DNA from: Hyparrhenia diplandra
Taxonomy: Eukaryota; Streptophyta; Magnoliopsida; Poales; Poaceae
DNA length: 64,000 nt
Reading direction: 5' to 3'
Assembly: GCA_015847255.1 (NCBI GenBank)
Contig: JADLZK010013186.1
Span: forward strand, 35,006 to 99,005
In this document: in pieces, positions 1-11,585 of the stretch
Layout: each line of letters begins with the position of its first letter
How positions within the stretch are numbered: the first letter of the stretch is position 1
Made by a program: the position numbers and the translations under genes
The notes under the pieces: model-generated
Told to the model about the DNA's origin: nothing
The model's input: only the letters and a program-made list of their open reading frames with translations
The model's database searches: none

Positions 1-422
1 ATGATTATACTAAAGTTAGAAAAGTAACTAATGCAAAATAGGGAAAAGGACGTAGATGGTTATTAAAGTCTAGGATGTATCTAGTACAATGTTGTCCAGT
101 TCAGCCCAAACCTCATTTACTCAATCTTGAAACAGTGAGGGCTGCAATTATTTATGTAATTGAGCCTGCCAAGACCTCAAACTCGAGACAACCAAAGATG
201 GCCTTATCTACTCATACTTCAACAATGCCTAGCAAGATTTTGTCTTCAATAGCAATTCCACCATACACTAAACTGGATCTAAATTATAAAAGAGTTTAGG
301 GCCTTCATAGTGCTGAAATGGCCACTGACATGGCCCAGAGCACATAACACACATCAGATTCAGATCCTACCACAATGCTGAAACTACCGAGTAGGAGATG
401 AGCCTAGCTTGCTAACTCCATT
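1..422. other. Intergenic / 3' flank, nothing recognised
   Basis: No coding exon is recognised here. The stretch lies just beyond the putative stop codon of the minus-strand gene that ends at 423, so part of it is probably that gene's 3' UTR. The 74-codon open frame at 75-299 has no family resemblance and no splice context. Confidence 0.4.
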
Positions 423-564
423 CTAGCTATCGAGACGTGCTAGCTCCTGCAACAGCAAAACCTTGTATTTCTCGCTTTTAAAACCTTTCACCGTTACCTC
501 CTTCACCGGATTTCATCATCATCTTGCCACACCATTTGATGGGGAGTGGGAGTGCCATTGAGTC
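423..564 (-). pseudogene. Terminal exon of an unidentified minus-strand gene (frameshifted)
   Basis: Read on the minus strand, a splice acceptor (atacag) is followed by a coding-like stretch that starts DSMALPLPIKWCGKM and ends KYKVLLLQELARLDS before a TAG at 423-425. The two halves lie in different frames. The switch is at a TTTT run near 490, where one T fewer would join them. The lysine-rich, leucine-rich C-terminus reads like real protein, but I do not recognise the family. It is probably the last exon of the gene whose promoter lies near 4.26 kb, since no other promoter is visible between. An intact gene with a one-base sequence error is equally possible. Confidence 0.4.
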
Positions 565-3500
565 CTGTATTTAAGAATTGAATTAAATCGACAAAGGGCT
601 ACATAATAGGTGCATGTTTAGAAAGAGTAGTTGTTTGGGTACTGCCTTTACACATTCAAGCTGCACATTATCTAAAAAACCCAAGCTGCATAGACAAACT
701 AAACTGCTAAACTTAAAATGTGTGGATGAAACCTTCATGAATCGAACATCTGGTATAAATACACTTAAAAAAGAAAAACACATACCTCACCAGCTCGTGG
801 ACCTGAAAAGATGACCTAAAAGAAGAAACATATACCTCATCATCTGGTCTTTCTTTACACAGGCAGGCCCTGTTTCTCTATGTCCTAAACCTGAATAGCA
901 AGAACACACATGGGTGTTTAGAATGAATCAGGTAAAAGCTTGAAGAAGTATATAAATTAGTTTCCAAATAGTGATATCCTGGGATCGGTGCTGACCCAAA
1001 CTCCATCTGTGGGACTGTAGGAAACTAATAAGATACCCAAACCAATAATCCTATCCAAAAGTAGGAACATGGCACATCTTTAAAATAGAGAGGACATTAC
1101 CACCCTATTTGCATCCTTGATAAGCTGCTCTCTATGTCCTTGCCCAAGAGCCTTTTACATATGTCTGCTTTTTCCCATCGCCATTTATTTTTCTGCAAAA
1201 TAAAAGTCAGACTATGGTTATGATATATGTTCGTGATCAAAACAGTAATAAAATACCACCTCGTTATCGGTGCCTCCAAAGTACAACAAAATAGAATAGG
1301 TTCAGTGGGATGAAACAGAAATGACCAATTCACCATTGCCTTAATTATCATGGAACAGGTAAAAAAAGAGATGGCAAAAAATAGAATCAATGTTGTCCAT
1401 GATCAATGACTAACTATGAACACAGTCAAAGGATTACCTTTAGACTATTATCTAGATTAAGATATTATGAAGCCACAAAAAAATAATCCATGAGTAATTT
1501 GCCAAGACATATGGAAAAAAAAATATATGTTGGTCTTAAGCAACTAAATTGATATGGATCAGTGTTATCAAAACAAAAATCAGTGAGATCAAAACTACAA
1601 CAAATTTGAGAAAGCTTCATACCATACATAAGATGGAGGCAATTAGTAAAACTTCAAGCATCATTACCTCATGATTAACTAAAGAAGATAAACCAAGGCC
1701 AGCTATTTGATTCTAACAAAAGCGGGATGGCTGCAGCAAGCAAGGTGCTGAGAGGTGCATTCTATCATTCTGCAAAACAAACAAAGTGAAATGCATTCCT
1801 GTGGCATTGAGCCATTGCTGTATCAAAGAACACATTCATTTGTTAGCAGAAAATCCATTGCCTGTACAGGTTGACAAAGGTGGCCCCTAGGCAATAAATT
1901 AGGAGCATGTAAATATATACATTCTGAAGCTAAGAAGTGCACGAGCAAAAATGGATTTTTATACGCCTGGTGTAATTGATATGGGCACTGCAGAACCCAA
2001 AGTACATTAAAATAAGACTTGGTTAACTGTTAACTACCATCTAGGACTGTGAAGAGCACATTTTTCCTGTTAACTGCCATATATAGGCAACTACAGTAGT
2101 TTACCTGAACCAATCAGCAAAGATTCTTCTCACCAAAAGGAATAGATGAGTCTGAATCATAAGAAAAGTAGCAAGAAAAATGTTCCAACTCTTCATAAAA
2201 CAAATATTGGTCACGAGACAGGCAATGTGTGTTTAGTTGTGTAATCTTGGGAACAGGGCATGTGCTCAGAACCAGGAGTACATAATCTGACAGTAGAAAT
2301 GATCACAAAGCCTAGAATCACAATAATGCGCTGTTAACATCACAGGCAATGATCATATAAGCAAGAATGGGTGGAAAAACCAAAGGGAATGATCAAATAA
2401 GGCAGTTTGGAGAAACCATCGTAGGAGCAAATGTCATCAGAAGTTGTACATTAACAGTGCACCATTTCCTCTGAGACTAATGGCAGATTAGTTTAGTCAA
2501 TGTTTGTACTGTGACCATTGCCTGAGTTGGCAATAAAAAAGAAGCAGAAAGGCTTCTCGAAGCGTAAAATACAATAGCTACAAAGAGACGCAAAATCGAA
2601 GAAACCAACCATCATCTACCAAAGAGGCAGGGAAAGAACTGCAGAAAATAGAACCTGCGTGCTCCAGTTCAAGATTATTGTGAAAATAAATGAACCTTGC
2701 TCATGATCATTGCCTCAGTTATGAACACAGCAGATAGCTCATGACCATTGCCTCAGTTATACCCAGAGTGAACAACGAGGTGAATGTGGAATGATGGCCT
2801 AATGATCACGGCATGAATCATTAGACATCTATATTGTGTATCCATCACATGTTCCCATCCCTCAAATTACCTAGCAGCAAGAGCATAGTGTACACATCAT
2901 TGGACATGACCCAATTCATGAGCACCGTACGCACAAAGGAGCAAAACCACTGATTGATGGTGATGTGCGCCGATATACGTCACAATATCATGAGCAGTGT
3001 ACTAAGAAATCATACAAAACATTGACATGGTCATGTCCCCTCAGTTACTAAGAAATCATTACTTGGCCTCGATCGATGCCCTTTGTTATTCCTCCTTCCT
3101 AGATAAGAGTCATCGGGTGGCACTGACTTTCTAAAGCCCAAAACAATCGACAAAACCAAGACCAAAGTATCCATGGAAGCATGCAAGCCATCCACCCTAG
3201 CCATCAACCCAGCTAGGCTAAAGGAGTTGCTTAGGAGGTGGATGTTTCACATGTTTTTATGACACTCCCAAGAAACACCAATAACAGAACCAACTCCAGT
3301 GCCCCTCCTTCCTCAAACTGAAGTCATCATCGACCGCGCACTCAAGCTCAACAGATTCTGCCAAACTGATCCTCACAACCAAAACATACCTTCAGAAGAT
3401 TCTAAATCCACAGTAGCCATAGAATCATGTGACACATGTAGCCCAAGCCATCAACCCAGTAAGCAACTACACCACAAATCACCTTTTATGCTGCAGAGTG

Positions 3501-3860
3501 GTGAATTGAACTTCTCCCTACCTACCCAAAATAGCTAGGGTGACAAGCTATAGCAATTTGCACATAGAGCTAGCACGCCAGCACTACTCTGCCGAACGAA
3601 CGAGCACATGACAGCAACAGCTAGCGACGGATTCGACTGGAAAACAACATATAGATTTGTTTTTGTCTCCCTAAATCCAAGGCCAGATAGATAGATATGT
3701 ACTCCGTCCGTCCTAGTGCCAGAGAGAGGGAAGAGGAGCAGCGACAAGAAGAGACGGACTTCCCGGGAGAGGAGGGCATGGCACGTACGGTGTCAAGACA
3801 GACCTTTGGAATCAGATGGCTGGCATGTCGCAGCGGTGGTTCTCTGTTACAGATTTAATT
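565..3860 (-). other. Probable introns and small exons of the same minus-strand gene
   Basis: This AT-rich 3.3 kb has no long open frame. One exon candidate lies at 1104-1192 (minus): an acceptor ttttgcag, an internal stretch containing LGQGHREQLIKDANRVV, and a possible donor. A short near-duplicate of about 25 bases (gctcatga.cattgcctcag) occurs twice between 2699 and 2761, with a related copy near 2510. The open frame at 3299-3538 (+) is not recognised. The assignment to one gene rests only on orientation and continuity. Confidence 0.3.
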
Positions 3861-4167
3861 TTACCATTCCGTGAATACGCCGCTTCGTCCCGCCACCGCC
3901 TCCTGCCGCGCCGGGGCCGTGGAAGGGGTCGAGCTCTCCTGCGCGCCGTCGCCGTGGCAGCTCGCCCGTGCGCCGTCGCCATGGCCGGGGCTGAGCAGGC
4001 GCAACAGAGCGCGTGTGTGGGCGATGCGCTGCACAAGGCCACCAACGTCCTCGGGGATCAGAGCGACCGCAACAGCAGCAGCAGGCGCCACCAACGGTGG
4101 CTGAGGAGCTGCAGCCAGGCGACGACGGTGGCGGATCTGCATGACCTGACGACGGCATGGTAGCCAC
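3861..4167 (-). CDS. Putative first coding exon of the unidentified minus-strand gene
   Basis: A GC-rich block begins with an ATG at 4167 (minus), about 95 bases downstream of a TATA box, and reaches a good donor (ATG|gtaaaa) near 3868. The ATG frame (MATMPSSGHADPPPSS...) becomes Cys- and Arg-rich and looks unnatural. A neighbouring frame holds a more protein-like run (EDVGGLVQRIAHTRALLRLL). That suggests a frameshift inside the exon, as in many other genes of this window. Several overlapping open frames on both strands are products of high GC. Family unknown. Confidence 0.35.
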
Positions 4168-4262
4168 TGACGCCGGGGCCGGGGAGGAGCGTCAGCGGTG
4201 GCAAGAGGAGCGCAGCAGGAGGTTCGTGCGAGCAGGCTGCGTGCGAATTGGCAACACCGGCC

Positions 4263-4268
4263 TATATA
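4263..4268 (-). promoter_or_regulatory. TATA box of the minus-strand gene
   Basis: On the minus strand tatata followed by gg lies about 95 bases upstream of the ATG at 4167, with a GC-rich leader between. The spacing suits a plant core promoter with transcription starting near 4.23 kb. Confidence 0.45.
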
Positions 4269-4841
4269 CTCGCGCGTGAGCGTGACGGCAGGGGTCAGAC
4301 AGGCCCATACATAAGGTGAGCACGTGTTCTGGGCCCGTGCGCTAGCCAAGCATGAAAAGGTAGGGACAAGGCTGTGCATCTTGCCGAATTGGTCGAGGTG
4401 ACGCAACAAGTCGAGCACGTGCGCGCCAAGATGGATGGATCAGCAACAACAACCAGCTCGATCGGCGCTCCTTTTTGCTTCCCGCTGGCTGCCAGGCAAC
4501 CCGGGGCGGTCGCTGACGAGGAAACCACCGGCCTACGCCATTTCTTCTACTTCTTGTTTCTCGACATCACTATCAACGGCTCTTGTGTTGGTGTCATTTT
4601 TTATTTTTTATTTATTCAACCAGGAGCGGAGCTTGCTGCAACACGAAAAAGTCGTCCGAGAAGTGATCGAAAACTACGTTCCTACATATAGGCGCTAATT
4701 TCTTCTTCTTTCCTTAGTCATTGTCGAATTGTTGCTAGCTACCTCAATGCCTCAAGTGATCGAATACGTTTGAGAACTTGCACTTCATCAGCCCCACATA
4801 TCTGTCAGTCAGATGTAAAATGGCCGTGGCGACCTGACATC

Positions 4842-4842
<1 letters not shown>

Positions 4843-4908
<66 letters not shown>
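4843..4908. repeat. (TA)n microsatellite
   Basis: An uninterrupted TA dinucleotide run of 66 bases (33 units). Long TA runs are highly variable and prone to slippage and assembly error. The ORF of repeated Tyr-Ile across it is an artefact. Confidence 0.97.
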
Positions 4909-4910
<2 letters not shown>

Positions 4911-5056
4911 CATGTGATTGTAAAGTGATGATAATGCCCGAGCAAATCTTCAAGTACGATTATTCTTTATGGATATGATGCTTGGTAATAACAGGTTTAT
5001 CCATTTTTTTAAAAAAAATTTATTACCTTGTGTACAATATTACGTCCTTGTATATA

Positions 5057-5299
5057 CTCTCTCCTTATCGAAATATTTATCGCTGTTGATTTTTATTGCA
5101 ACTTTTGACCATTCGTCTTATTCAAAAAATTATTGTAAATATATGTAAAAGGATAAGTCAAGGCTTAAAATACCTACAATAATAAAGCATGTAGCAAGCA
5201 AAAATAGATGATACTTGCATAATTTTTTGAATACTAATTTAATGGTCAAAAGTTGTATAAAAAAAAATCAATGGCGACAAGTATTTAATACGGAGGGAG
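5057..5299. mobile_element. Stowaway-type MITE
   Basis: About 243 bases begin ctctctccttatcg and end with cggagggag, flanked by TA on both sides (5055-5056 and 5300-5301). The subterminal parts are inverted-complementary: tgcaacttttgaccattcg on the left answers to atggtcaaaagttgtata on the right. TA target duplication and this terminal motif are typical of Tc1/mariner-derived Stowaway MITEs in grasses. No coding capacity. Confidence 0.75.
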
Positions 5300-6047
5300 T
5301 ATTACTCTAGTGCCGCCATGCCATATCGTGGCACATTCAGTTTGGATGTTCTTTGTCATGCCGCCCTCATATAACAGAGGATTAGGGGGGCGTGTTTAAA
5401 AATAAATGTGAAATCATTTTTTTTTTGGTTCGTCAACATCACAAGTGAAGTGATGAGATGGGATTAGTGACGCATGTGCATCGTTCACTCCACCCTGGTG
5501 TGATAAGTGTCACAACGCAAGCCTGAAACATACTGAAAGCGTGTAAGAAGTCATCTTTACTTCAATTTTAGGTCCGAACAGCTAATTGCGCACATGATAT
5601 TTGGACCACAAACAGATAGTAATGCTGGAGATAAAAAGAAAAGGGCACATTCAAATGCTGATATGGACCTAAATTTGCATATTCAAAACAGTAATAACCA
5701 GAAATTACTATCTCCAGCATAAGTTACATCTCATATTTGGACCTAAATAGTAATGCTGGTGATAAGTTACATATTTTCCGCTTCTTCTTGAGCCCAATGC
5801 ACACCGTCGGCCGGCAGTGTACATCGAGATGGACAGGAAGGGACTCCATAGTGCTTTGGTGGCACGCGGCGACATGAACATCGACGATTGTTGCCACGTG
5901 GGCCTTCGTGCGACTAGCTTCACGTAAACACAAACAGCAAGCCAAGTGCAGGTCATGAGGTCAACATACTGCGCACACTGGACGTACGGATGCAACGTCA
6001 TGGATACCCAATGACCCGATCAATCAAAGCACATCATACATACTTTA

Positions 6048-6564
6048 GCCTTGTTTAGATTGCTAAAAACTAGCAAAAATAACTGTTCCAACTCCCCGTG
6101 AAAGCAAAAACTTTCGTTTGTTTGTGGTAAATAATGTCCAATCATGAACTAACCAGGCCAAAAAGATTCGCCTCGTGATTAGGCTTTAACTGTGTGATTA
6201 GTTACTTTTTTTACCTACATTTCATACTCGAACATATGTCTTTTTGGTGTATTTAATGTGATGTGATGGGGAGAGTGAAAAACTTAGGGCCTGTTTGGTT
6301 CAAAGCATCGGGTTGCCACGCCAAACATTTGTCAAGCCGCGGGCGGACTGTGGCGGGAGGCGGGGAATTCGCCGCCACACCGCGTGGCGAGCCACCGAGC
6401 AGTAAATTGCGTTGCATGTTCGCATGGCTGCCAAAGCTAAATAACGAACCAAACAACTTACTATTTGTGGTGGCGCCAAAAGAGCAGGGGTGTGGCGAAG
6501 CTTTGACAGCGATCCAAACACCCCCTTAAAGTTTTGGTTAGAAATTGTAGAATCTAAACAAGGC
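6048..6564. mobile_element. Outer MITE with GCCTTGTTTAG ends
   Basis: Both ends carry the same inverted terminal motif (gccttgtttagatt at left, its complement at 6551-6564). This end sequence is very common in grass MITEs. It is split by a second element inserted at 6287. The superfamily is left open because I could not define a target duplication with confidence. Confidence 0.65.
6287..6525. mobile_element. Nested Tourist-like MITE
   Basis: Begins gggcctgtttgg and ends ccaaacaccccc, inverted-complementary ends, with TTA on both sides (6284-6286 and 6526-6528). A three-base TTA duplication is the signature of PIF/Harbinger (Tourist) insertions. It sits inside the element at 6048-6564 and is therefore the younger of the two. 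Confidence 0.65.
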
Positions 6565-7000
6565 CAATATGAACATCTAATAATCCTTGCAAATTCAAAG
6601 AGCAGCTCCATGCATACCGCCGGCGGCCACGCACGCACGCTTTTCACCCTCCCTGTTGTAATGACGCGTGGGGGCAAAACGAATACTACAGAAAGAATTG
6701 AAATCGAGCCGGATCGAGATGTACTACTGAAGATTATTATGACGGCAATTCCTGTGTCCTGACTTTTGCAGCCGAAGTATTCGGATATCCATATTGATTC
6801 CCACATTAAATTAGTACGCGCACGCTTCAGTTCCGTTTCAGATGTTTCCTAGTACTAGTACACGAACTCAGGCCTGAGATGACGTCACGTGTGGCAGGTC
6901 ATCATTGCGACGGACCACGCGCCGGCGCCGGGTGTGCACTGTGCAGCCGGCGAATCCACCTGGTGGGGCCCCCTCCCTCTTGCAGCCCAGCAACCGCCAC

Positions 7001-7050
7001 CGCCGCCCGCAACCTTCCATAAACTCCGCCGCCCGCAACCTTCCATAAAC
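7001..7050. repeat. 26-bp tandem duplication in GC-rich leader
   Basis: A 26-base unit starting cgccgcccgcaaccttccat is present at 7001-7026 and repeated at 7027-7050. It lies just upstream of the F-box fragment, in what looks like its 5' leader. Confidence 0.85.
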
Positions 7051-7195
7051 CCAGCAACAGCCGAAGCCACCTGCACCTGCCTCGCATTTGGTTCCAGCAA
7101 GCCCGCCCTCGAGCGCCCTCGCCCTCGCCCTCCCGCCTCGCCTCGGACCTTCTTCTCGCGCCTCGCACCCTCTCGCTCAGCCCCCATCGACGGCG

Positions 7196-7523
7196 ATGGT
7201 GGTCCTCGGGAGCTCCCTGCGCGGACGACACGCTGGCATCGTCGCGGAGGAGGTCCCCAGCCCACGGACGGTGGGACAGCTGGCGGCGTCGCCGGAGGTT
7301 CTCACGAGGATAACTACATTGAGGTGCTCATCCGCCTCCCCGCCTCCCGCCCCGGAGATGCTCTTCGGCTGTCTTTGCGGTGTCCACGGTTTGGCGTCGC
7401 ATGATCGCGGACCCGCCTTCCTCCGCCCGGTGCCGCGTGCACCCCGGCGTTCCGCCCTGATGGGGTACCTCTTCTGGCGCCTGCGCGCTAATGCACCGGA
7501 CTGCGCTTCGAGGCGGCGTTAGT
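7196..7523 (+). pseudogene. Decayed F-box gene N-terminus
   Basis: F-box proteins are substrate receptors of SCF ubiquitin ligases. Spread over the three forward frames are the successive hallmarks of a grass F-box domain: EVLTRI and YIEVLIRLP, then VWRRMIADP, then a GVPPLMGYLF-like segment. They occur in correct order but never in one frame, so at least two frameshifts separate them. The open frame from the ATG at 7196 is therefore not a faithful product. The fragment stops less than 100 bases before the left end of the large MULE, and I found no F-box C-terminal part beyond the element's right end. Confidence 0.5.
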
Positions 7524-7612
7524 GGCGGCCGCGTCGGCGGCCACCGTCCCTTCCCGGGTGCCGCGGTGGCACCGTCGCATCTGAATTTGCCGCCATGGCA
7601 TGTCTTTGTTCT

Positions 7613-7975
7613 CAAATTTAACCCTTTTTCAAAACTATTTTCAAATCTATCCCTATTTTGAAACTATTTACACTGAGGTATCCCTTTGTCGCTCGCCAAA
7701 CCAGTAGGCGCGACATTTGCACACGTCGCGCCTAAGCATGCGGCGCGGCGTGGCATGCCACGCCGGCCGCCCGATTGACCGCGCGGGCCGGCGTGGCGTC
7801 GGTGGGTCCCCACCATGTCGCGCCACACGGTGCGGGCGCGACACACGATGTTCGCGCCGATGCGTCGGTAGCGACAAAAAGGCTTTTTCAGGGTCCCTAT
7901 TTTTGGGCCTATTTTGGAAAGCGCGTGGGGCCCACCACGTCGCGCCGACGCATGAGGCGCCGACGGAGAAGTTAG
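7613..7975 (+). repeat. Left terminal inverted repeat of the MULE, with promoter role
   Basis: An AT-rich outer 60 bases are followed by about 300 bases of GC-rich sequence with repeated gtcgcgcc/ggcgcgac and gcgtggcatgccacgccggc palindromes. The inverse copy is at about 19470-19820. The inner edge runs directly into a pyrimidine-rich leader (ctctctctcttcctcctc) upstream of MURA. This supports the usual Mutator arrangement in which the TIR is also the promoter. Confidence 0.8.
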
Positions 7976-8762
7976 GGTGTCGGGGCCCGACTCTCTCTCT
8001 TCCTCCTCACTTCTTCTCTTTCTTTCTCTTCTTCCTCCCGTCGCCCTTGCGCCGCCGTCCGCCACCACCGCCGCCCGGGAGTGCGCCGCCGGGCCGTCCC
8101 CGCCCCCGTCAGCCGACGCCGCCGGCCTCCCGCCCTTTCTTTCCGGACCAGCCGCCCGGCCTCCCCCGCCCCTGGACCAGCCGCCGGCGGGTGGAGGCAG
8201 CGCCGCCGGCCCCGGCCTTTGGTGGCGTCGAGGCCCGTCGGCGGGCGGCGGTGGTGGCAGCCGGCCTCCCCTCCTTCTCCAACAAGGTGCTAATCCCTTC
8301 TCTTCTACCCCTCCATTTCTTGATTTGTTAGTTGTTCATGTTTTTTTTTGATTAAAATGAAATTGTTAGTGATTGGAGCGTTAAATGGTGCAATGTGGTT
8401 CGTAGAATCGGTTTAGGATTCGATTTGTTCGTGGATTTGGTTAAGAGAACGAGTTGCATGAGAGTAGTTCATTGATGCATGCATTAGGGTTTAGGGTTTG
8501 TTATTTTTTCTATTTTCCAATGTGAAATTATAAGTGATTGGGCCGTTTATTGATGCAATGTGGTGCGTGGAAACGTTTTTAGGATATGTTTTTACCGTGG
8601 ATTTCACCTAGATTAGATTTTTCATGGATGAAGTTCTTTGTTGCATGGAGGTGTTGAGTTTGTTTCAAATATATATTGGCAATATGGTGTTGAGTTTGTT
8701 TCTAATATATATTGACAATATGGTTGTTTTACTTATAGCTTTTCTTTCCGATTACTTTGTAG
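7976..8762 (+). other. 5' leader and leader intron of the transposase gene
   Basis: The pyrimidine-rich, GC-rich leader ends at a good donor (aacaag|gtgcta) at 8286/8287. An AT-rich intron ends tttgtag immediately before the ATG at 8763. Open frames of Pro/Arg-rich sequence in the leader are composition artefacts. Confidence 0.55.
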
Positions 8763-11585
8763 ATGGACCGTTTAGTGCGCTTTTTTAGTGGTGGCAAAGT
8801 TAGAGAGGATGGCAAGTTTGAGAACATGCATGAACAAGTTCATTTTTTTGGTAGACCTCCTAGCTTTGATGATTTGGTCGGACATTGTCGTGAGAAGTAT
8901 GGATGGCCGTGTAGTATGACTGGTCGCTTTGACTGTGGGAAGGAACGAGCACACTATGCCCCGATGCCTTTGTCATGTGAAGATGATTGGAATAACTTTG
9001 TGGAGGTTGTGAAGGGTAGTAGTGTTCATTGCTTGGAAGTTGTAGTGGAGAAGGTGATGAACCCTGTTGTTGTTGTGCCTGCGGCTGAGAACGTGGATGA
9101 GGAGCCCGTAGAGCACTTGACTCAGGAGGAAGAGGTGCAACCGGCTGTTGTTAGATACAATGATAATGCAGCGATGGTGGGTATGGAAGTGTGCGATGAG
9201 GAGGAGTTTGGTGCTATGGACGACATGTTTGTAGCATCAGAGGACGATGGAGAATATAGAGATGAACTCAGTTTTAGTGAAAGCAGCTCTGAGGAGGTTT
9301 TAGAGGACGAGTATAGGTCGGAGCCAAGTACGGAGGATGAAAGCGATGAGTATAGGGGGATATTGCATCCACCTGACGGGTCATTTAGAATGGATTACAC
9401 TGACGTGGAGCTAAGTCAGTTGAGGGAGGTCCATGTTGAGGTACCCTCCGTACCCAACTTCATGGACATTAGTATGGTTGATGAAGCGGTGTGTGACACC
9501 TGGCCCGTCGTTGTTGGACGATGAGGGGACTGAGAGCGAGGAGATGGAGATTAAGGAGGGCATGGTCTTTGACACATTGGATCATCTAAAGTTTTTTCTT
9601 TCGGACTACGCCGTTAGGTATCATAGGCCGTACTATGTTGATCACTGCGACCCTGAGAAGCGGTACACAGTGCTTTGCAAGAAGAAGTGTGGATGGGGAG
9701 TTTGGGCGAGGAAGCTGCTAAACAAGACTTGGATGATTCGTAATGTGAAGCAACCTCACCTTTGTCGGTCTTCTAAGCCGAAGGGGGTTCACGCACAGAA
9801 CACGTCTCGTTATCTGAGTCGTCGTCTTGTCGGCCTTGTGAAGGCCGATAGCGATATATCTGTTGCCTCCCTAATCGAGAGCATTTGGGGGTGGACCGGA
9901 TATCGAGTGGGCTACATGAAGGCATGGCGAGCAAAGCAGCAAGCTATAGCGTTGTTGTGGGGTGATTGGAAGGAGGCATACAACCAAGCTCCTAGGATCC
10001 TTTCAGCCATGAAACACTACAATCCAGGCCTTAGGTGGTATCCTGTTGCTGGGCGGATAGTGGATGACACCGACGGCGTGCCTAAACATGTTTCTCACGC
10101 ATTGTTTTGGTGTTTTTCCGCAAATACCGATGCATTCAAGCATTGTCGGCCCGTCGTGCTTGTTGATGCAACATTCCTTCTTGGGAAGTACAAAGGTGTT
10201 CTAATGATGGCGGTCGGTGTTGATCAGGAGAACCGCCTTGTGCCTTTAGCGTTTGCTTTTGGCCGAGAGCGAGAACAATTTGAGCTGGTCTTGGTTCATG
10301 AAGCTTGTAAGAAGAGATGTGATCCGTCGTACGTCCCGTAGGATTTGCATGATATCTGATCGGCACAATGGATTGCTATTGGCTGCTAGAGAGGAGATAG
10401 AAGGGCTTCCCCCTCTTGAGCATCGATGGTGCATGCGACACTTTGCCGCCAACATTTGGCAGCGACAAAGGAAGAAGGAGGTTGTCCAGAAGTTGAAGGT
10501 CCTGTGTTGTTGTCGCACGGAGGAGAGGTTCAAACAGAAGCTTGCAGAGTTGAACAAGGTCCTGAACACTCCCGCCAGGACTTGGCTTGTGGCCCAGATG
10601 AGTAATGTTGACAAGTGGGCTCGCATTTGATGAAGGTGGCCTCAGGTATGGCGTGATGACCACCAATTCATCGGAATCGTTTAACAAAGTGTTCAAGGGA
10701 ATCCGTGCAGTACCTGTCTCCGGTATTGTGGAGTACTCTTTCAAGAAGTGCAACGAATACTTTGTTAAACGTTGGAACATTGCCAAGGCTTGTACAGAAA
10801 AATGGGGCCGTGCCGGTAGGAGACACCTGGAGATTTCGGAGGTCATAGGTTCCAATCAGGTTGGTGTGGCCTACGGACCTTCAAGGCTAGTGTACAATAT
10901 AATGTCAGCTGGAGGAACCAATCCGGGCGGTGAGAAGTACGGGGGCAAAAATTATAGGGTCGACCTCCAGAAACCGGAGTGTTCTTGTTGCATTCCGCAG
11001 CTACTTCATGTGCCTTGCTCACACGTCATCACGGCGTGTAAGATGAGGGGTTTGGACCATGAAGATCAGTTTTTCATGTCTCCATTCTATCTCAAATCAA
11101 ACACCCTAAAAGTGTGGGAATCCAGCTTCGAGCCGTACCTAGATCCTTCACAGTGGCCCCCATACTGTGGATTGGATTATGTCCCGGACCCGGATCAAGA
11201 GAAGCAAAAGGTTGGAAGAAGGAAGAGGAAACGCCTCAAAGGAATTATGGACGATTCCAATGCCGATGGCCCTGATGTGTATGATTCAAATGGCTATGGT
11301 CTAGATATGTATGGTTATGGAGACTTTGATGAGGCTATGCCTCCGCTCCGGTGCTCTAAATGTCATAGGACCGGCCACACTGCAGCCACTCATGATAGTG
11401 TTCAGGTACTAGGGTGTTTTTAGTTTTCGTGTCGTCTTATTCTCTTCATGTTGTGATATATTAATTTCCTAATGCTTTTTTCTTGACTTTAATTTTTTTC
11501 ATGTCATATGTCTAATCATGTGTCTTTTGGCCTTCTACAGGATGGCGCAGGAGGAGCCCCGTTCTCTCCTTCAGCACTGCTATGA
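8763..11585 (+). pseudogene. mudrA: MURA-type MULE transposase, frameshifted
   Basis: Transposase of the Mutator superfamily, which cuts and joins element ends in the nucleus. The N-terminus (MDRLVRFFSGGKVRED, then FFGRPPSFDDLVGHC) is the MuDR N-terminal type. An acidic linker follows, then the MULE DDE core with PVVLVDATFLLGKYKGVL and ICMISDRHNGLL holding the two expected Asp. Next come a SWIM zinc finger (CSCC...HVPCSH, about 10,978-11,033) and a CCHC-like knuckle (CSKCHRTGHTAATH, about 11,351-11,392). The frame breaks at about 9,490-9,520, at a TTTT run near 10,258, and at about 10,625, so no full-length product is possible as sequenced. A donor at 11405/11406 and acceptor at 11540/11541 would add a short last exon ending TGA at 11583-11585; unspliced, it stops at 11423. 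Confidence 0.85.

Noticed and set aside
3812..4418. Five overlapping frames on both strands
   Set aside because: At most one can be real; I kept only the minus-strand exon supported by a TATA box and donor.
4744..4953. 69-codon minus-strand frame of repeated Ile-Tyr
   Set aside because: Translation of the TA microsatellite.
6885..7404. 171-codon plus-strand and 126-codon minus-strand Pro/Arg-rich frames
   Set aside because: They overlap the F-box leader and are low-complexity GC-driven frames without family resemblance.
7664..8331. Long frames in the left TIR and MURA leader
   Set aside because: Palindromic gcgcgac-rich DNA stays open in several frames by chance; no start context or domain.
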